Source: Planctomycetota bacterium (GTDB lineage: Bacteria; Planctomycetota; Planctomycetia; Gemmatales; Gemmataceae). Taken from it: a stretch of DNA of 35,360 nt. The position numbers and the translations under genes were made by a program. The stretch is from assembly GCA_021325115.1 (NCBI GenBank), contig JAJPHU010000236.1, forward strand, positions 1 through 35,360. Direction: 5' to 3'. Position 1 is the first letter of the stretch; every line of letters starts with the position of its first letter. Shown here piece by piece: positions 8,984 through 16,064 of the stretch. The notes under the pieces are model-generated. The model was not told the origin of the DNA and did no database searches. It saw nothing but the letters and a program-made list of their open reading frames with translations.

Positions 8984-9544
8984 TCATTGCTCCATGATCT
9001 CCGCTTCTTTCTTCGCCGCCATCTCGGTGATCCGCTCCTCGAATTTCTTCAGCAGCGCCTGTACTTCCTCTTTGCCGCGATCGCGCTCGTCTTCGGTCAT
9101 TTCCTTGGCCTTCTCCGCTTGATCGAAGTGCTTATTGCTGTCGCGGCGGATGTTGCGGCAAGCAACCTTGGCGTCCTCGGCGGATTTCTTGATGCGCTGC
9201 ACCATCTTCTTACGCTGTTCGCCACTCATGGGCGGCACTTGCAGGCGGATCATCTTGCCGTCGTTGTTGGGCGACATGCCCAGATCGCTGGCGCGAATGG
9301 TCTTCTCGATCTCCTTGAGGATGCTGGCATCGTAAGGGCGAATGACAATCTGCTGTGGATCAGGCGTGCTGATCTGGGCCAGCTGTTTCAAGGGCGTCGG
9401 CGAGCCATAATATTCGACGCGCAAGCTATCGACCAGGGCGGGAGTGGCCCGGCCGGTGCGCAAACCACGCAACTCATCGCGGAATACGTTGACCGCTTTT
9501 TCCATACGCTCTTCGCAGTCCAGAAGAATTTCCTCGCTTGTCAT
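8984..9544 (-). CDS. frr: ribosome recycling factor
   Basis: RRF splits the post-termination ribosome together with EF-G. The protein has the family's long-helix bundle with MEKAVNVFRDELRGLRTGRATPALVD near the N-terminus, then the small beta domain (VEYYGSPTPLKQLAQIS) and the C-terminal helices (PPMSGEQRKKMVQRIKK, ending AKKEAEIMEQ). I choose the ATG at 9544 (MTSEEILLDCEERM), giving 186 residues, close to the usual 185. A further ATG at 9571 would add nine residues (MSNTGTGAN), but it directly abuts the palindromic repeat at 9571-9626. It follows pyrH on the same strand, a common pairing, although rpsB and tsf are not adjacent here. Confidence 0.95.
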   Translation of the reverse strand: MTSEEILLDCEERMEKAVNVFRDELRGLRTGRATPALVDSLRVEYYGSPTPLKQLAQISTPDPQQIVIRPYDASILKEIEKTIRASDLGMSPNNDGKMIRLQVPPMSGEQRKKMVQRIKKSAEDAKVACRNIRRDSNKHFDQAEKAKEMTEDERDRGKEEVQALLKKFEERITEMAAKKEAEIMEQ

Positions 9545-9570
9545 GTTCGCACCTGTTCCCGTATTGCTCA

Positions 9571-9626
9571 TTTAGCCGCGAGCCGTAGGCGAGCGTGCCG
9601 CGCCTTGCCTATGGTTCGCGGCTAAA
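9571..9626. repeat. palindromic repeat, family 2, at the pyrH-frr junction
   Basis: Inverted arms TTTAGCCGCGAGCCGTAGGC and GCCTATGGTTCGCGGCTAAA with a few mismatches in the stem. It overlaps the pyrH stop codon (the TAG lies in the arm) and abuts the outer possible start of frr. A closely related copy lies between rpsD and rpoA (17724-17796). Confidence 0.85.
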
Positions 9627-10368
9627 TACTGACCAGCGTGCCGATGGCGTGGCCGGCAATGGCGCGCTCAATGTTGCCTTCCTGCTTAAAGTTGAAAACG
9701 AGAATGGGCATTTTCGCTTCCTGACACAGGCTAATCGCGGCCATGTCCATTACTTGTAGATTATCGCGGAGTACCTGGTTGTAGGTCAACTTGTCGTAGC
9801 GAACAGCGTGCGGATTGATCTCCGGCGGGGCACTGTAAACGCCGTCTACCTTGGTGGCCTTGAGCAGAATGTCGGCCTGCAATTCGCGGGCCCGGAGGGC
9901 GGCGGCGGTGTCGGTGGTCACAAACGGATTGCCGGTGCCGCCGGCCAAAATAACGATGCGGCCTTTCTCCAGATGGCGCGTGCATCGGCGGCGGATATAC
10001 GGCTCGGCCACCGTCTCCATGCGGATGGCCGTCTGCAAGCGCGTCTGGCAGTTCAAGCTTTCCAGTGCATCTTGCAAGGCCAAGCCGTTGAGTACGGTAG
10101 CTAACATGCCCATATAATGAGCTGTTGCTTCTTTGATGACTTCGCCGCCAGCGCTGAACTGGGCGCCGCGGAGGATATTGCCGGCGCCGACGACAATGGC
10201 CAGCTGCACACCGCGCTCGACAATGCGTTTGGCCTGCCGAGCGATATTCAGCGTCTCATCGATGCTGATACCGCTTTTGCCGGGGTAGCCGAACCCCTCG
10301 CCGCTCAATTTGAGAACAACGCGGTGATACTTCGGCCGCAGTGGATCATGGCTAGCGTATTCGTCCAT
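9622..10368 (-). CDS. pyrH: uridylate (UMP) kinase
   Basis: PyrH phosphorylates UMP to UDP in the cytoplasm, a required step of pyrimidine nucleotide synthesis. The 248-residue product belongs to the amino-acid kinase fold: LKLSGEGFG (phosphate-binding loop, residues ~19-27), [29 protein letters not shown], the long [21 protein letters not shown] segment (with [10 protein letters not shown] contacting nucleotide) and [14 protein letters not shown]. It ends with the conserved [12 protein letters not shown] stretch. The N-terminal ten residues are an extension before the conserved core. It is read before frr. A TATAAT lies 45 bases upstream of the start. The stop codon lies inside a palindromic repeat. 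Confidence 0.96.
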   Translation of the reverse strand: MDEYASHDPLRPKYHRVVLKLSGEGFGYPGKSGISIDETLNIARQAKRIVERGVQLAIVVGAGNILRGAQFSAGGEVIKEATAHYMGMLATVLNGLALQDALESLNCQTRLQTAIRMETVAEPYIRRRCTRHLEKGRIVILAGGTGNPFVTTDTAAALRARELQADILLKATKVDGVYSAPPEINPHAVRYDKLTYNQVLRDNLQVMDMAAISLCQEAKMPILVFNFKQEGNIERAIAGHAIGTLVSI

Positions 10369-10412
10369 GAGAGTTTCCAGAGAGATTAGGTTGGCACAAG
10401 CACGTCTTGAGG

Positions 10413-10418
10413 ATTATA
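10413..10418 (-). promoter_or_regulatory. candidate -10 box of pyrH
   Basis: A perfect TATAAT on the minus strand, preceded by TTG, about 45 bases before the pyrH ATG. No strong -35 box is seen. The divergent region 10369-10579 also contains a hairpin (CGATTTTT / AAAAAATCG, 10491-10512). Confidence 0.45.
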
Positions 10419-10579
10419 CAAGCCTCTGCGGCCAACGGCGAGACAGGGTCGCCCTGGCTCGTTTCCAGCCTCATTCTCGCGCGAATGATCCGATTTTTCA
10501 CGGAAAAAATCGCGCTCCGTCAATCTTTCTTCTCTTCCACAGCGTAAAATAAGAATAGAGGAACAGAGAGGAGGCAGCG

Positions 10580-12262
10580 ATGACTCCCTTGGAGTCCGCG
10601 GTCGCACGACCGGCTACGCCTTCAATCACCGGCGTTCACCTGTACGACGCTCTCGGCTCGGCCAAGCGCCTATGGGTGCGCGGACGATTGATTGTCCCAC
10701 CTGAATCAACCGGGGCGTTGGTACGCCCCGCCCACTCGCGCGGCTGGTGGAATCGCTGGGGAAAAACGATTCCCCCGTCATCTTTACCGCCCTCGCTACA
10801 GATTCACACGCAAGTCGGTGGTGTCGATCTGCAAGCCGAGGCACCGCTGCGGTCGGATGGCTACTTTGATATTTCCTTCGAGGCAGAGCTGCCGCCGGCT
10901 CGCCGCGGTTGGCGCATGGCCCGCCATCAGATCACCGTTGCCGAGCAGACTTTGCGCGCCTGCAATGTGGTTTTACCTGTTCCGGGCACGGGCGGTGCGG
11001 GACTTATCGTTGTGCTGCCGCTGAAATTCACCTACGATGCCGACGGCATACAGCGCTTCCCCGAGTCTGCGCTGGCCCGGCGGTTGACCGAGTTGCTGCG
11101 GGCTCTGCACGAGGAACATGGGGCCGAGCAGCCGATTTATTACCTTGGCTGTGGCCCCATCGAGGAAAGGCATCGCCAGCCGGAGTTGGCTCTGGCGACG
11201 ACCTCGCTAGGTTGGCCGAGTGGGCCGATCGTGCTTATGCCGGCCCTTCGTAACGAGGCCGTCACCGCTTTGGCGGCGGGGATCGATCGGCTCCGCTGGT
11301 TGTTCGCCAAGCAGCTCAAATTCGTGGTCATCAACCAGGAACCGGCTGCCGAAGCCCTTTTGGGCCAAGAAGTGAAAGGGAAAGTGGATCGGGCCGCAGT
11401 CAGCCACTACGCCGGCACGACCGAGGACTTGCGCACGCTCCGCATTAATGGCGAACGGCGGACCCCGCTGCCGGTGCGGTGGCTTGCCCGGCCAACGCGG
11501 CAGCGTTGTGTGCCGCGCCATCCGGTAGTGTTCTGCCACGGCATGTTGGCCATGACTATGCTGCGGATGCAAGTCCCCGAGGAGGCCAACTATTTCACGC
11601 ACCTGCGGCCCTTCCTGCGTGAGCGCGGCATCGAGGCGCTTTATCCCAGCGTCGAGCCGACCGGCGGCGTCGCCGCTCGCGCCGAACAACTGCGCGATCT
11701 GATCCGCCACTGGACCGATGAGCCGATCAACCTCATCGCCCACAGTATGGGCGGACTTGATGCACGTTTTCTCATCACGCACCTGGGCATGGCCGATCGT
11801 GTGGCATCGCTGACGACCATCGCCGCGCCGCATCACGGCACCACTATCGCCGACTGGTTTTGTCTCAATTTTCGTCAACGCGTGCCGCTGCTGTTGACGC
11901 TGGAAGCGTTCGGCATCAACGTCGATGGTTTCCGCGATTGTCGCACCGACGTTTGCCGCACCTTTAATGAGCGCACTCCTAATGTTCCTGGAGTGCGCTA
12001 TTTCTCTTATACTGCTTCGGTGCCGTCGTCGCGCGTGTCGCCGCTGTTGCGGCGGGCCTGGAACATCCTGACGCCGGCCGAAGGGGCCAATGACGGCCTG
12101 GTGTCGGTGCGCTCGGCCGTATGGGGCCAGGTTCTCGGCACCCTATCCGTAGATCACTTCGCGCAAACGCCAGATGGCCTGTTTGTGCGTCCCGGCGAGA
12201 CTTTTGATGCTGTGAATTTCTACTCCCATCTCATCGAGGATCTGGCTCATCGCGGCTTGTAA
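10580..12262 (+). CDS. lipase-like alpha/beta hydrolase
   Basis: A 560-residue protein whose C-terminal half is an alpha/beta hydrolase of the bacterial lipase kind. VVFCHGMLAM supplies the oxyanion His-Gly. LIAHSMGGLDARF holds the nucleophile (Ser389). NDGLVSVRSAVWG holds the acid (Asp505), and VDHFAQT holds the His (His526). The N-terminal ~320 residues (GVHLYDALGSAKRLWVRG onward) form a domain I cannot assign. No signal peptide is visible, so it may act in the cytoplasm. The start is supported by AGGAGG a few bases upstream. Residues ~45-51 are encoded by a hairpin (10712-10729) that resembles the intergenic palindrome at 30305-30345. It begins a plus-strand run of four genes. Confidence 0.82.
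   Translation: MTPLESAVARPATPSITGVHLYDALGSAKRLWVRGRLIVPPESTGALVRPAHSRGWWNRWGKTIPPSSLPPSLQIHTQVGGVDLQAEAPLRSDGYFDISFEAELPPARRGWRMARHQITVAEQTLRACNVVLPVPGTGGAGLIVVLPLKFTYDADGIQRFPESALARRLTELLRALHEEHGAEQPIYYLGCGPIEERHRQPELALATTSLGWPSGPIVLMPALRNEAVTALAAGIDRLRWLFAKQLKFVVINQEPAAEALLGQEVKGKVDRAAVSHYAGTTEDLRTLRINGERRTPLPVRWLARPTRQRCVPRHPVVFCHGMLAMTMLRMQVPEEANYFTHLRPFLRERGIEALYPSVEPTGGVAARAEQLRDLIRHWTDEPINLIAHSMGGLDARFLITHLGMADRVASLTTIAAPHHGTTIADWFCLNFRQRVPLLLTLEAFGINVDGFRDCRTDVCRTFNERTPNVPGVRYFSYTASVPSSRVSPLLRRAWNILTPAEGANDGLVSVRSAVWGQVLGTLSVDHFAQTPDGLFVRPGETFDAVNFYSHLIEDLAHRGL
10705..10736. repeat. palindrome, family 3, inside the lipase gene
   Basis: GGGGCGT-TGGT-ACGCCCC stem-loop (10712-10729), followed by GCCCACT. 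It aligns with the intergenic palindrome at 30305-30345 (GGGGTGT-TGGC-ACACCCC followed by GCTCACC). The stem differences are paired changes on both sides. It is read in frame as TGALVRPA. Confidence 0.5.
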
Positions 12263-12347
12263 CAACGGTTCAACCGGTAATTCGCATTTCCCGTGTCAAG
12301 CCTTCCGGCTATGATTGCACTGGGGTGGTCGCGTGGAGGATCTTGTC

Positions 12348-13337
12348 ATGTATCGCGTCGCCGGTCGTATTGCATGGGCCGTCCTGCTGGTGGGGGGAGT
12401 TGAGGGCTGCATGAACGGAAGCGCGGAAACACCGACAAAGAAGAGCGGTGATGTCTTCGCTGCTGACCGCGAAGATGCCGTCAAGCCCGTCGATTTCGAC
12501 GCCAGACGCGCCTACAGCTATCTCGAAGAGCTATGCAAGATCGGTCCGCGCATCAGCGGTAGCGAGGGCATGAAGAAACAGCAGCAAATGCTGGAAAAGC
12601 ACTTCAAGGAGCAAGGCGGCAAAATCGACTGGCAGCGCTTCACCGCGACAGTAAAGAGCGATCCTCGCCGCCAGCAAGTGCCGATGGCCAACCTCATCGT
12701 CTCCTGGTATCCCGACCGCATGCGCCGCGTCATCCTCTGCTCGCACTATGACACGCGGCCTCTCGCCGATCAGGAAAGCGATGCGCGCAACTGGCGCAAG
12801 CCGTTCCTGGGCGCCAACGACGGCGGCTCCGGCGTTGCCTTGCTGATGGAGTTGGCCCATCATATGAACGACCTGAAGCTCAACGTCGGTGTCGATTTTG
12901 TCTTCTTTGACGGCGAAGAGTACGTCTTCGAAGAGCGTGATGAGTATTTCTTCGGCTCCAAACATTTTGGCCGGACTTATCGCAGGATGCGCGACAGGCC
13001 GTTTTACGGCGCCGCCATCCTTCTCGATATGGTTGCCGGCAAAAAACCCCACTTTCCCATTGATCCGTATTCCTGGGAGCGGGCTCCCGATCTGGTGCGG
13101 GCTGTCTGGAGCATTGCCCATGAGCTGGAATGCTCGGCCTTTGATGCCAACGCCATGGGCCGGGCCATGCAGGACGATCACGTCCCGCTCAATCAGAACG
13201 GCATCCCGGCCATTGACATAATCGACGCTGGGTATCCCCATTGGCATAAATTATCGGATACGCCGGCTAATTGTTCCGGCACGAGCATGGAGCAGGTGGC
13301 GAAAGTCCTCAGCGTGTGGTTGCAGCGCGTGAAGTAA
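12348..13337 (+). CDS. M28-family metallohydrolase lipoprotein, glutaminyl-cyclase-like
   Basis: A 329-residue exported zinc hydrolase of the M28/glutaminyl-peptide cyclotransferase group. Metal and active-site motifs are CSHYDTRP, GANDGGSGVALLMELA, FFDGEEYVF and LLDMVAGK. The C-terminal AIDIIDAGYPHWHKLSDTPANC is the typical glutaminyl-cyclase ending (late His ligand in WHKLSDT). The N-terminus MYRVAGRIAWAVLLVGG followed by VEGC is a lipoprotein signal. The frame is open upstream to a TTG at 12315, but the ATG at 12348 has GGAGGA at -13 to -8 and places the signal peptide properly. It could be an aminopeptidase or a cyclase forming N-terminal pyroglutamate; the ending favours the latter. Confidence 0.85.
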   Translation: MYRVAGRIAWAVLLVGGVEGCMNGSAETPTKKSGDVFAADREDAVKPVDFDARRAYSYLEELCKIGPRISGSEGMKKQQQMLEKHFKEQGGKIDWQRFTATVKSDPRRQQVPMANLIVSWYPDRMRRVILCSHYDTRPLADQESDARNWRKPFLGANDGGSGVALLMELAHHMNDLKLNVGVDFVFFDGEEYVFEERDEYFFGSKHFGRTYRRMRDRPFYGAAILLDMVAGKKPHFPIDPYSWERAPDLVRAVWSIAHELECSAFDANAMGRAMQDDHVPLNQNGIPAIDIIDAGYPHWHKLSDTPANCSGTSMEQVAKVLSVWLQRVK

Positions 13338-13348
13338 GGGGGCTTGTC

Positions 13349-13858
13349 GTGGGCTGGTCGCAAATCCTTTTCGGCGCCGTCCTGGTCCTGGTGCTGTTGT
13401 TTGTGGCTGTCCTCTACACGGTGCGGCAAGTGGTGGCGCTGCGTCGGCTTCGCGCGGCGGAAGAGATGGCGCTGGAGGAACGTGCTTATCTGCATGGCCG
13501 CGCCTGGCGACGGCTGGTCACCTCGCTGCTCTTGTTTCTGCTGGGTATCATGCTGGCGGGCGCCCTGCTTTATCTGGAGACCCCGGCGCAGCAGCTCGCC
13601 GAAGAGCAGGCAGCCAAGCAACAGCAAGGCGATACGACGCCTCTGGCGCCGGAGCAGCGTAAATTCGCCCGCCTCTACGCCTGGTTCTGGATCTTCTTTT
13701 TGCTCATCTTGATGGTCGTCGTCTTTCTGGCCGCGCTCGATTATTGGGCCACCCGGTGCTATGGTATTCGCCAGCATCGCAAAATCATCGATGACCGCCG
13801 AGCCATGATCGAGCGCGAAGTCTCTCGCCTGCGCCAGGAACGCAACGGCCCTTCGTAG
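13349..13858 (+). CDS. small membrane protein of unknown function
   Basis: I do not recognise a family. Starting at a GTG (13349), with GGGGG shortly upstream, the product is 169 residues. It has two membrane segments: ILFGAVLVLVLLFVAVLY at the N-terminus with a following charged helix (VVALRRLRAAEEMALEE), LVTSLLLFLLGIMLAGALLY in the middle, and a third, FWIFFLLILMVVVFLAAL, near residue 120. The C-terminal cytoplasmic part is basic and probably helical (REVSRLRQERN). It begins 11 bases after the M28 gene and ends 10 bases before the ATP-grasp gene, so it is probably co-transcribed with both. The frame is open upstream to 13271 inside the previous gene, but that start overlaps coding sequence. 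Confidence 0.72.
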   Translation: MGWSQILFGAVLVLVLLFVAVLYTVRQVVALRRLRAAEEMALEERAYLHGRAWRRLVTSLLLFLLGIMLAGALLYLETPAQQLAEEQAAKQQQGDTTPLAPEQRKFARLYAWFWIFFLLILMVVVFLAALDYWATRCYGIRQHRKIIDDRRAMIEREVSRLRQERNGPS

Positions 13859-13868
13859 ACATCTAGAC

Positions 13869-14915
13869 ATGAATCTATTCGTCTATGAATATCTCTCGAG
13901 CGGAGCCGCCGGGACAAGCGAGCGCAGCGAGACCCGTCGGGCCTTGGCGGTGGCTCCCACCGCGCGCGCCTCTCCCGGTGCTGCGCTCCGGGCGGAAGGC
14001 TGGGCCATGCTCGCGGCACTGCTGGAGGATCTGGCCCATTGTCCAGGGGTGCAGATAAGCACGCTGCTGGATGACCGTAGAACACCGCCGCGGCATTGGT
14101 CTGGCCGTATTGGCGTTCAGCATGTGCAAGCCGCTGCTGAGAAAGACATCTTCCACGCTCTGGCTGCCGCCGCCGATTGGTCGCTGATCATCGCGCCGGA
14201 GTTTGATGGCCTCCTCGCCGAGCGCAGCCGATGGGTCGAGCAAGCCGGCGGACGCTTGCTAGGATCGTCGCCGAAAGCGATAGACGAAACAGCCGACAAG
14301 CTGTATCTGGCGCAACTCTGGACATCGCGGGGCATTCCGACGCCGCTGCCGGAGCCGACATATCCTCTGGTGTGCAAGCCGCGTTTTGGAGCTGGCTCAC
14401 AAGCTACTTTCTTGGTCCGCGATGAGGAAGAATGGACGCGCGCGCGACATCAAGCTCGGGCAGAGGGTTGGAAGGGCGAATTGATGCTGCAACGCTACAC
14501 GCCAGGACTGGCCGTTAGTGTGACGTTTCTGGCCGGCGGGGGAAAGTGGCATAGCTTGCCGGCCGTGGAACAACGGCTTTCGAGCGATGGACGATTTCGT
14601 TACCTGGGAGGCCGCTTGCCGCTGCCGGACAATCTCGATCGCCGTGCTCGCCGTCTGGCTGAACGTGCGGCGGAATGCATTGAGGGACTGCACGGCTGGT
14701 TCGGCGTCGATCTGGTCCTCGGTGACGCAGAAGATGGCAGCGACGATACGGCTATCGAAATCAATCCGCGTCTGACCACGTCGTATCTCGGCTTGCGGCG
14801 CTTGGCGCGTTTCAACCTCGCTGCAGCATTGCTTGCAGTGGCTACGGGTTCACCTGCACGGTCTTGGGAATGGGGAACCCATGCCATTGTCTTTGATGCG
14901 GACGGGCGACTTTGA
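13869..14915 (+). CDS. ATP-grasp ligase, MfnD (tyramine-glutamate ligase)-like
   Basis: A 348-residue ATP-grasp enzyme that would join an amine and a carboxylate using ATP. The N-terminus MNLFVYEYLSSG followed by LRAEGWAMLAALLEDLA matches the planctomycete and methylotroph proteins related to MfnD, which attaches glutamate to tyramine in methanofuran synthesis. The ATP-grasp core follows: DKLYLAQLW, YPLVCKPRFGAGSQ (lysine and glycine-rich loop), LMLQRYTPGLAVSV, GWFGVDLVLGD and the metal-binding IEINPRLTTSYLGLR. Residues ~14-40 (SERSETRRAL onward) look like an insertion encoded by GC-rich inverted repeats; relatives have only a few residues there. It is the last gene of the plus-strand run. 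The substrate is inferred from family only. Confidence 0.75.
   Translation: MNLFVYEYLSSGAAGTSERSETRRALAVAPTARASPGAALRAEGWAMLAALLEDLAHCPGVQISTLLDDRRTPPRHWSGRIGVQHVQAAAEKDIFHALAAAADWSLIIAPEFDGLLAERSRWVEQAGGRLLGSSPKAIDETADKLYLAQLWTSRGIPTPLPEPTYPLVCKPRFGAGSQATFLVRDEEEWTRARHQARAEGWKGELMLQRYTPGLAVSVTFLAGGGKWHSLPAVEQRLSSDGRFRYLGGRLPLPDNLDRRARRLAERAAECIEGLHGWFGVDLVLGDAEDGSDDTAIEINPRLTTSYLGLRRLARFNLAAALLAVATGSPARSWEWGTHAIVFDADGRL
13908..13990. repeat. GC-rich inverted repeats inside the ATP-grasp gene
   Basis: GAGCGCAGC (13920-13928) and GCTGCGCTC (13980-13988) form 9-base arms. Between them lies a second stem, GGCGGTGG-CTCC-CACCGC. The stretch is read in frame and corresponds to the segment missing from family members as I recall them. 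No second copy was found in the window, so repeat status is tentative. Confidence 0.35.
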
Positions 14916-15208
14916 TCTCCTTTTTCATTGGGCAATCCATCCGCAGGACATGCATGCCCCACTCGCGGGTGATTTGCTGGTGTGCCGCCCGCACCAGGTC
15001 TCGACTCGGCCAAGCAGTCAAGTAATTTGGGATCGTTGTCTCGAGGTAGCCAGTTGGCTTCATGCAGCGAATTTTACCCCGCGACGGTACGATCCTCAGG
15101 TGATCCCGCCCAGAGCGTTTTTCTCAGAACGTTTTGGGGTCTCATTTTTCATTTGGTGGTTCACGGTTAATCGGGTATCGTCAAGTAGATTCTCAGAGGA
15201 GGAACATC
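14916..15208. other. gap with toxin remnant between ATP-grasp and methylase-like genes
   Basis: About 290 bases with no intact gene. It holds the PIN-domain fragment at 14959-15063 and, at its right end, the ribosome-binding site of the small ORF at 15209. Base composition looks lower in GC than the genes on either side. No integrase, attachment site or direct repeat was seen. Confidence 0.6.
14959..15063 (-). pseudogene. truncated PIN-domain (VapC-like) toxin remnant
   Basis: The minus-strand frame from the ATG at 15063 encodes GYLETTIPNYLTAWPSRD and then LVRAAHQQITREW. This is the characteristic N-terminus of a family of type II toxin PIN-domain proteins (YLETTIPSYLTARPSRDxxxAAxQxxTREWW). 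After Trp35 the similarity stops abruptly. The frame continues through unrelated sequence into the antisense of the ATP-grasp gene, and the other minus-strand frames do not resume the domain. Catalytic acidic residues beyond the first Glu are therefore missing and the toxin is expected to be inactive. No antitoxin gene is recognisable upstream on that strand. Confidence 0.7.
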
Positions 15209-15313
15209 ATGGATCCCGTGGATCCATTAACGATGGCCGTGGCAGGAGAGCATCGCCGCGATACAGTTCATCGAGCCTCTCAGGGGTTCCGGACATTGGC
15301 CGGCCAAAAATGA
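15209..15313 (+). CDS. small ORF of 34 residues with a strong ribosome-binding site
   Basis: ATG at 15209 with AGAGGAGG at 15195-15202, spaced 6 bases from the start. This is one of the best Shine-Dalgarno sequences in the window. The product begins MDPVDPLTMAVAGEHRRDTV and ends TLAGQK. No family is recognised and no membrane segment is present. The stop is four bases before the GTG start of the methylase-like gene, so it could be a leader peptide coupling translation of that gene, or a small protein in its own right. A GGATCC-containing repeat (GGATCCCGTGGATCC) lies at its start. Confidence 0.45.
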   Translation: MDPVDPLTMAVAGEHRRDTVHRASQGFRTLAGQK

Positions 15314-15317
15314 CAAA

Positions 15318-16046
15318 GTGAGAAGCAGCCGCGGAGATTGCACTTTGAGCGACAAAATACGCCAAAAGACGCTGCTGGGGAGCAACGGATCTTCTCCCAA
15401 AGGAGCCGGGAAGTACGAACCGCTCAGCAGTGTATGGGAAGGAAGCGACGGCGAATTGCTTGAGGCGATGCTGTCCTTCTATCCGTCTATCAACCCCGAA
15501 CCGATCTTGGACGCCACCTATAACACGGGCCGGTTCTGGAAAGGTTCTTCGCGCGATGTCTGGTCCATGGACATTAACCCCAAATACCACCCCCGAATCA
15601 TTGCCGACAACCGCACGATGGAAGGTGTGCCGTCTTCGATGTTCGGAACCGTCGTGTATGATCCGCCTCACGTTGGTCCACAAGGACGGGACAAGAGCAT
15701 CAAGCGTTTCGACGTGGATTTCGGAGCAACGATCGAATGTGGCAAGCAACAGGATTGGACTTTGAGCTATCTGTACCCGCCGTTTTTGAAGCAAGCGAAG
15801 CGCGTGCTGAAGCCGAACGGTCTTCTGCTCGCCAAGATCACCGATATGGTGAATAGCCACAGGTCGCGTTGGGCGCATTGCGATTTCATGCGCATGGCGG
15901 AAGAGGCGGGCTTTACGGTCTGTGACCTGATCGTCAAGATCCGGCGCGGCCCGATGCTATCGACCAGGTGGAAAGAAGCACACCATGCCCGGAAACGTCA
16001 CTGTTTCTGGATCATCTGCCGCAACGGAGACTGCTGTGAGCGCTAG
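15318..16046 (+). CDS. DNA-methylase-like SAM-dependent methyltransferase
   Basis: A 242-residue Rossmann-fold methyltransferase. Motif I is ILDATYNTGRFWKG (residues ~71-84), the next acidic motif is VWSMDINPKY, and motif IV is VVYDPPHVGP, a DPPY-type catalytic motif with His in place of Tyr/Phe. Then come LKQAKRVLKPNGLLLAKITD and a C-terminal RKRHCFWIICRNGD. The arrangement is that of phage and island DNA (N4-cytosine or N6-adenine) methylases without a separate target-recognition domain. The start may be GTG 15318 or TTG 15345, the latter with GGAG upstream. It is convergent with rplQ, with only 18 bases between the stops. Together with the toxin remnant it suggests transferred DNA. Its substrate could instead be another nucleic acid. 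Confidence 0.72.
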   Translation: MRSSRGDCTLSDKIRQKTLLGSNGSSPKGAGKYEPLSSVWEGSDGELLEAMLSFYPSINPEPILDATYNTGRFWKGSSRDVWSMDINPKYHPRIIADNRTMEGVPSSMFGTVVYDPPHVGPQGRDKSIKRFDVDFGATIECGKQQDWTLSYLYPPFLKQAKRVLKPNGLLLAKITDMVNSHRSRWAHCDFMRMAEEAGFTVCDLIVKIRRGPMLSTRWKEAHHARKRHCFWIICRNGDCCER

Positions 16047-16064
16047 GCGTTTGCCGGCCTTGTC

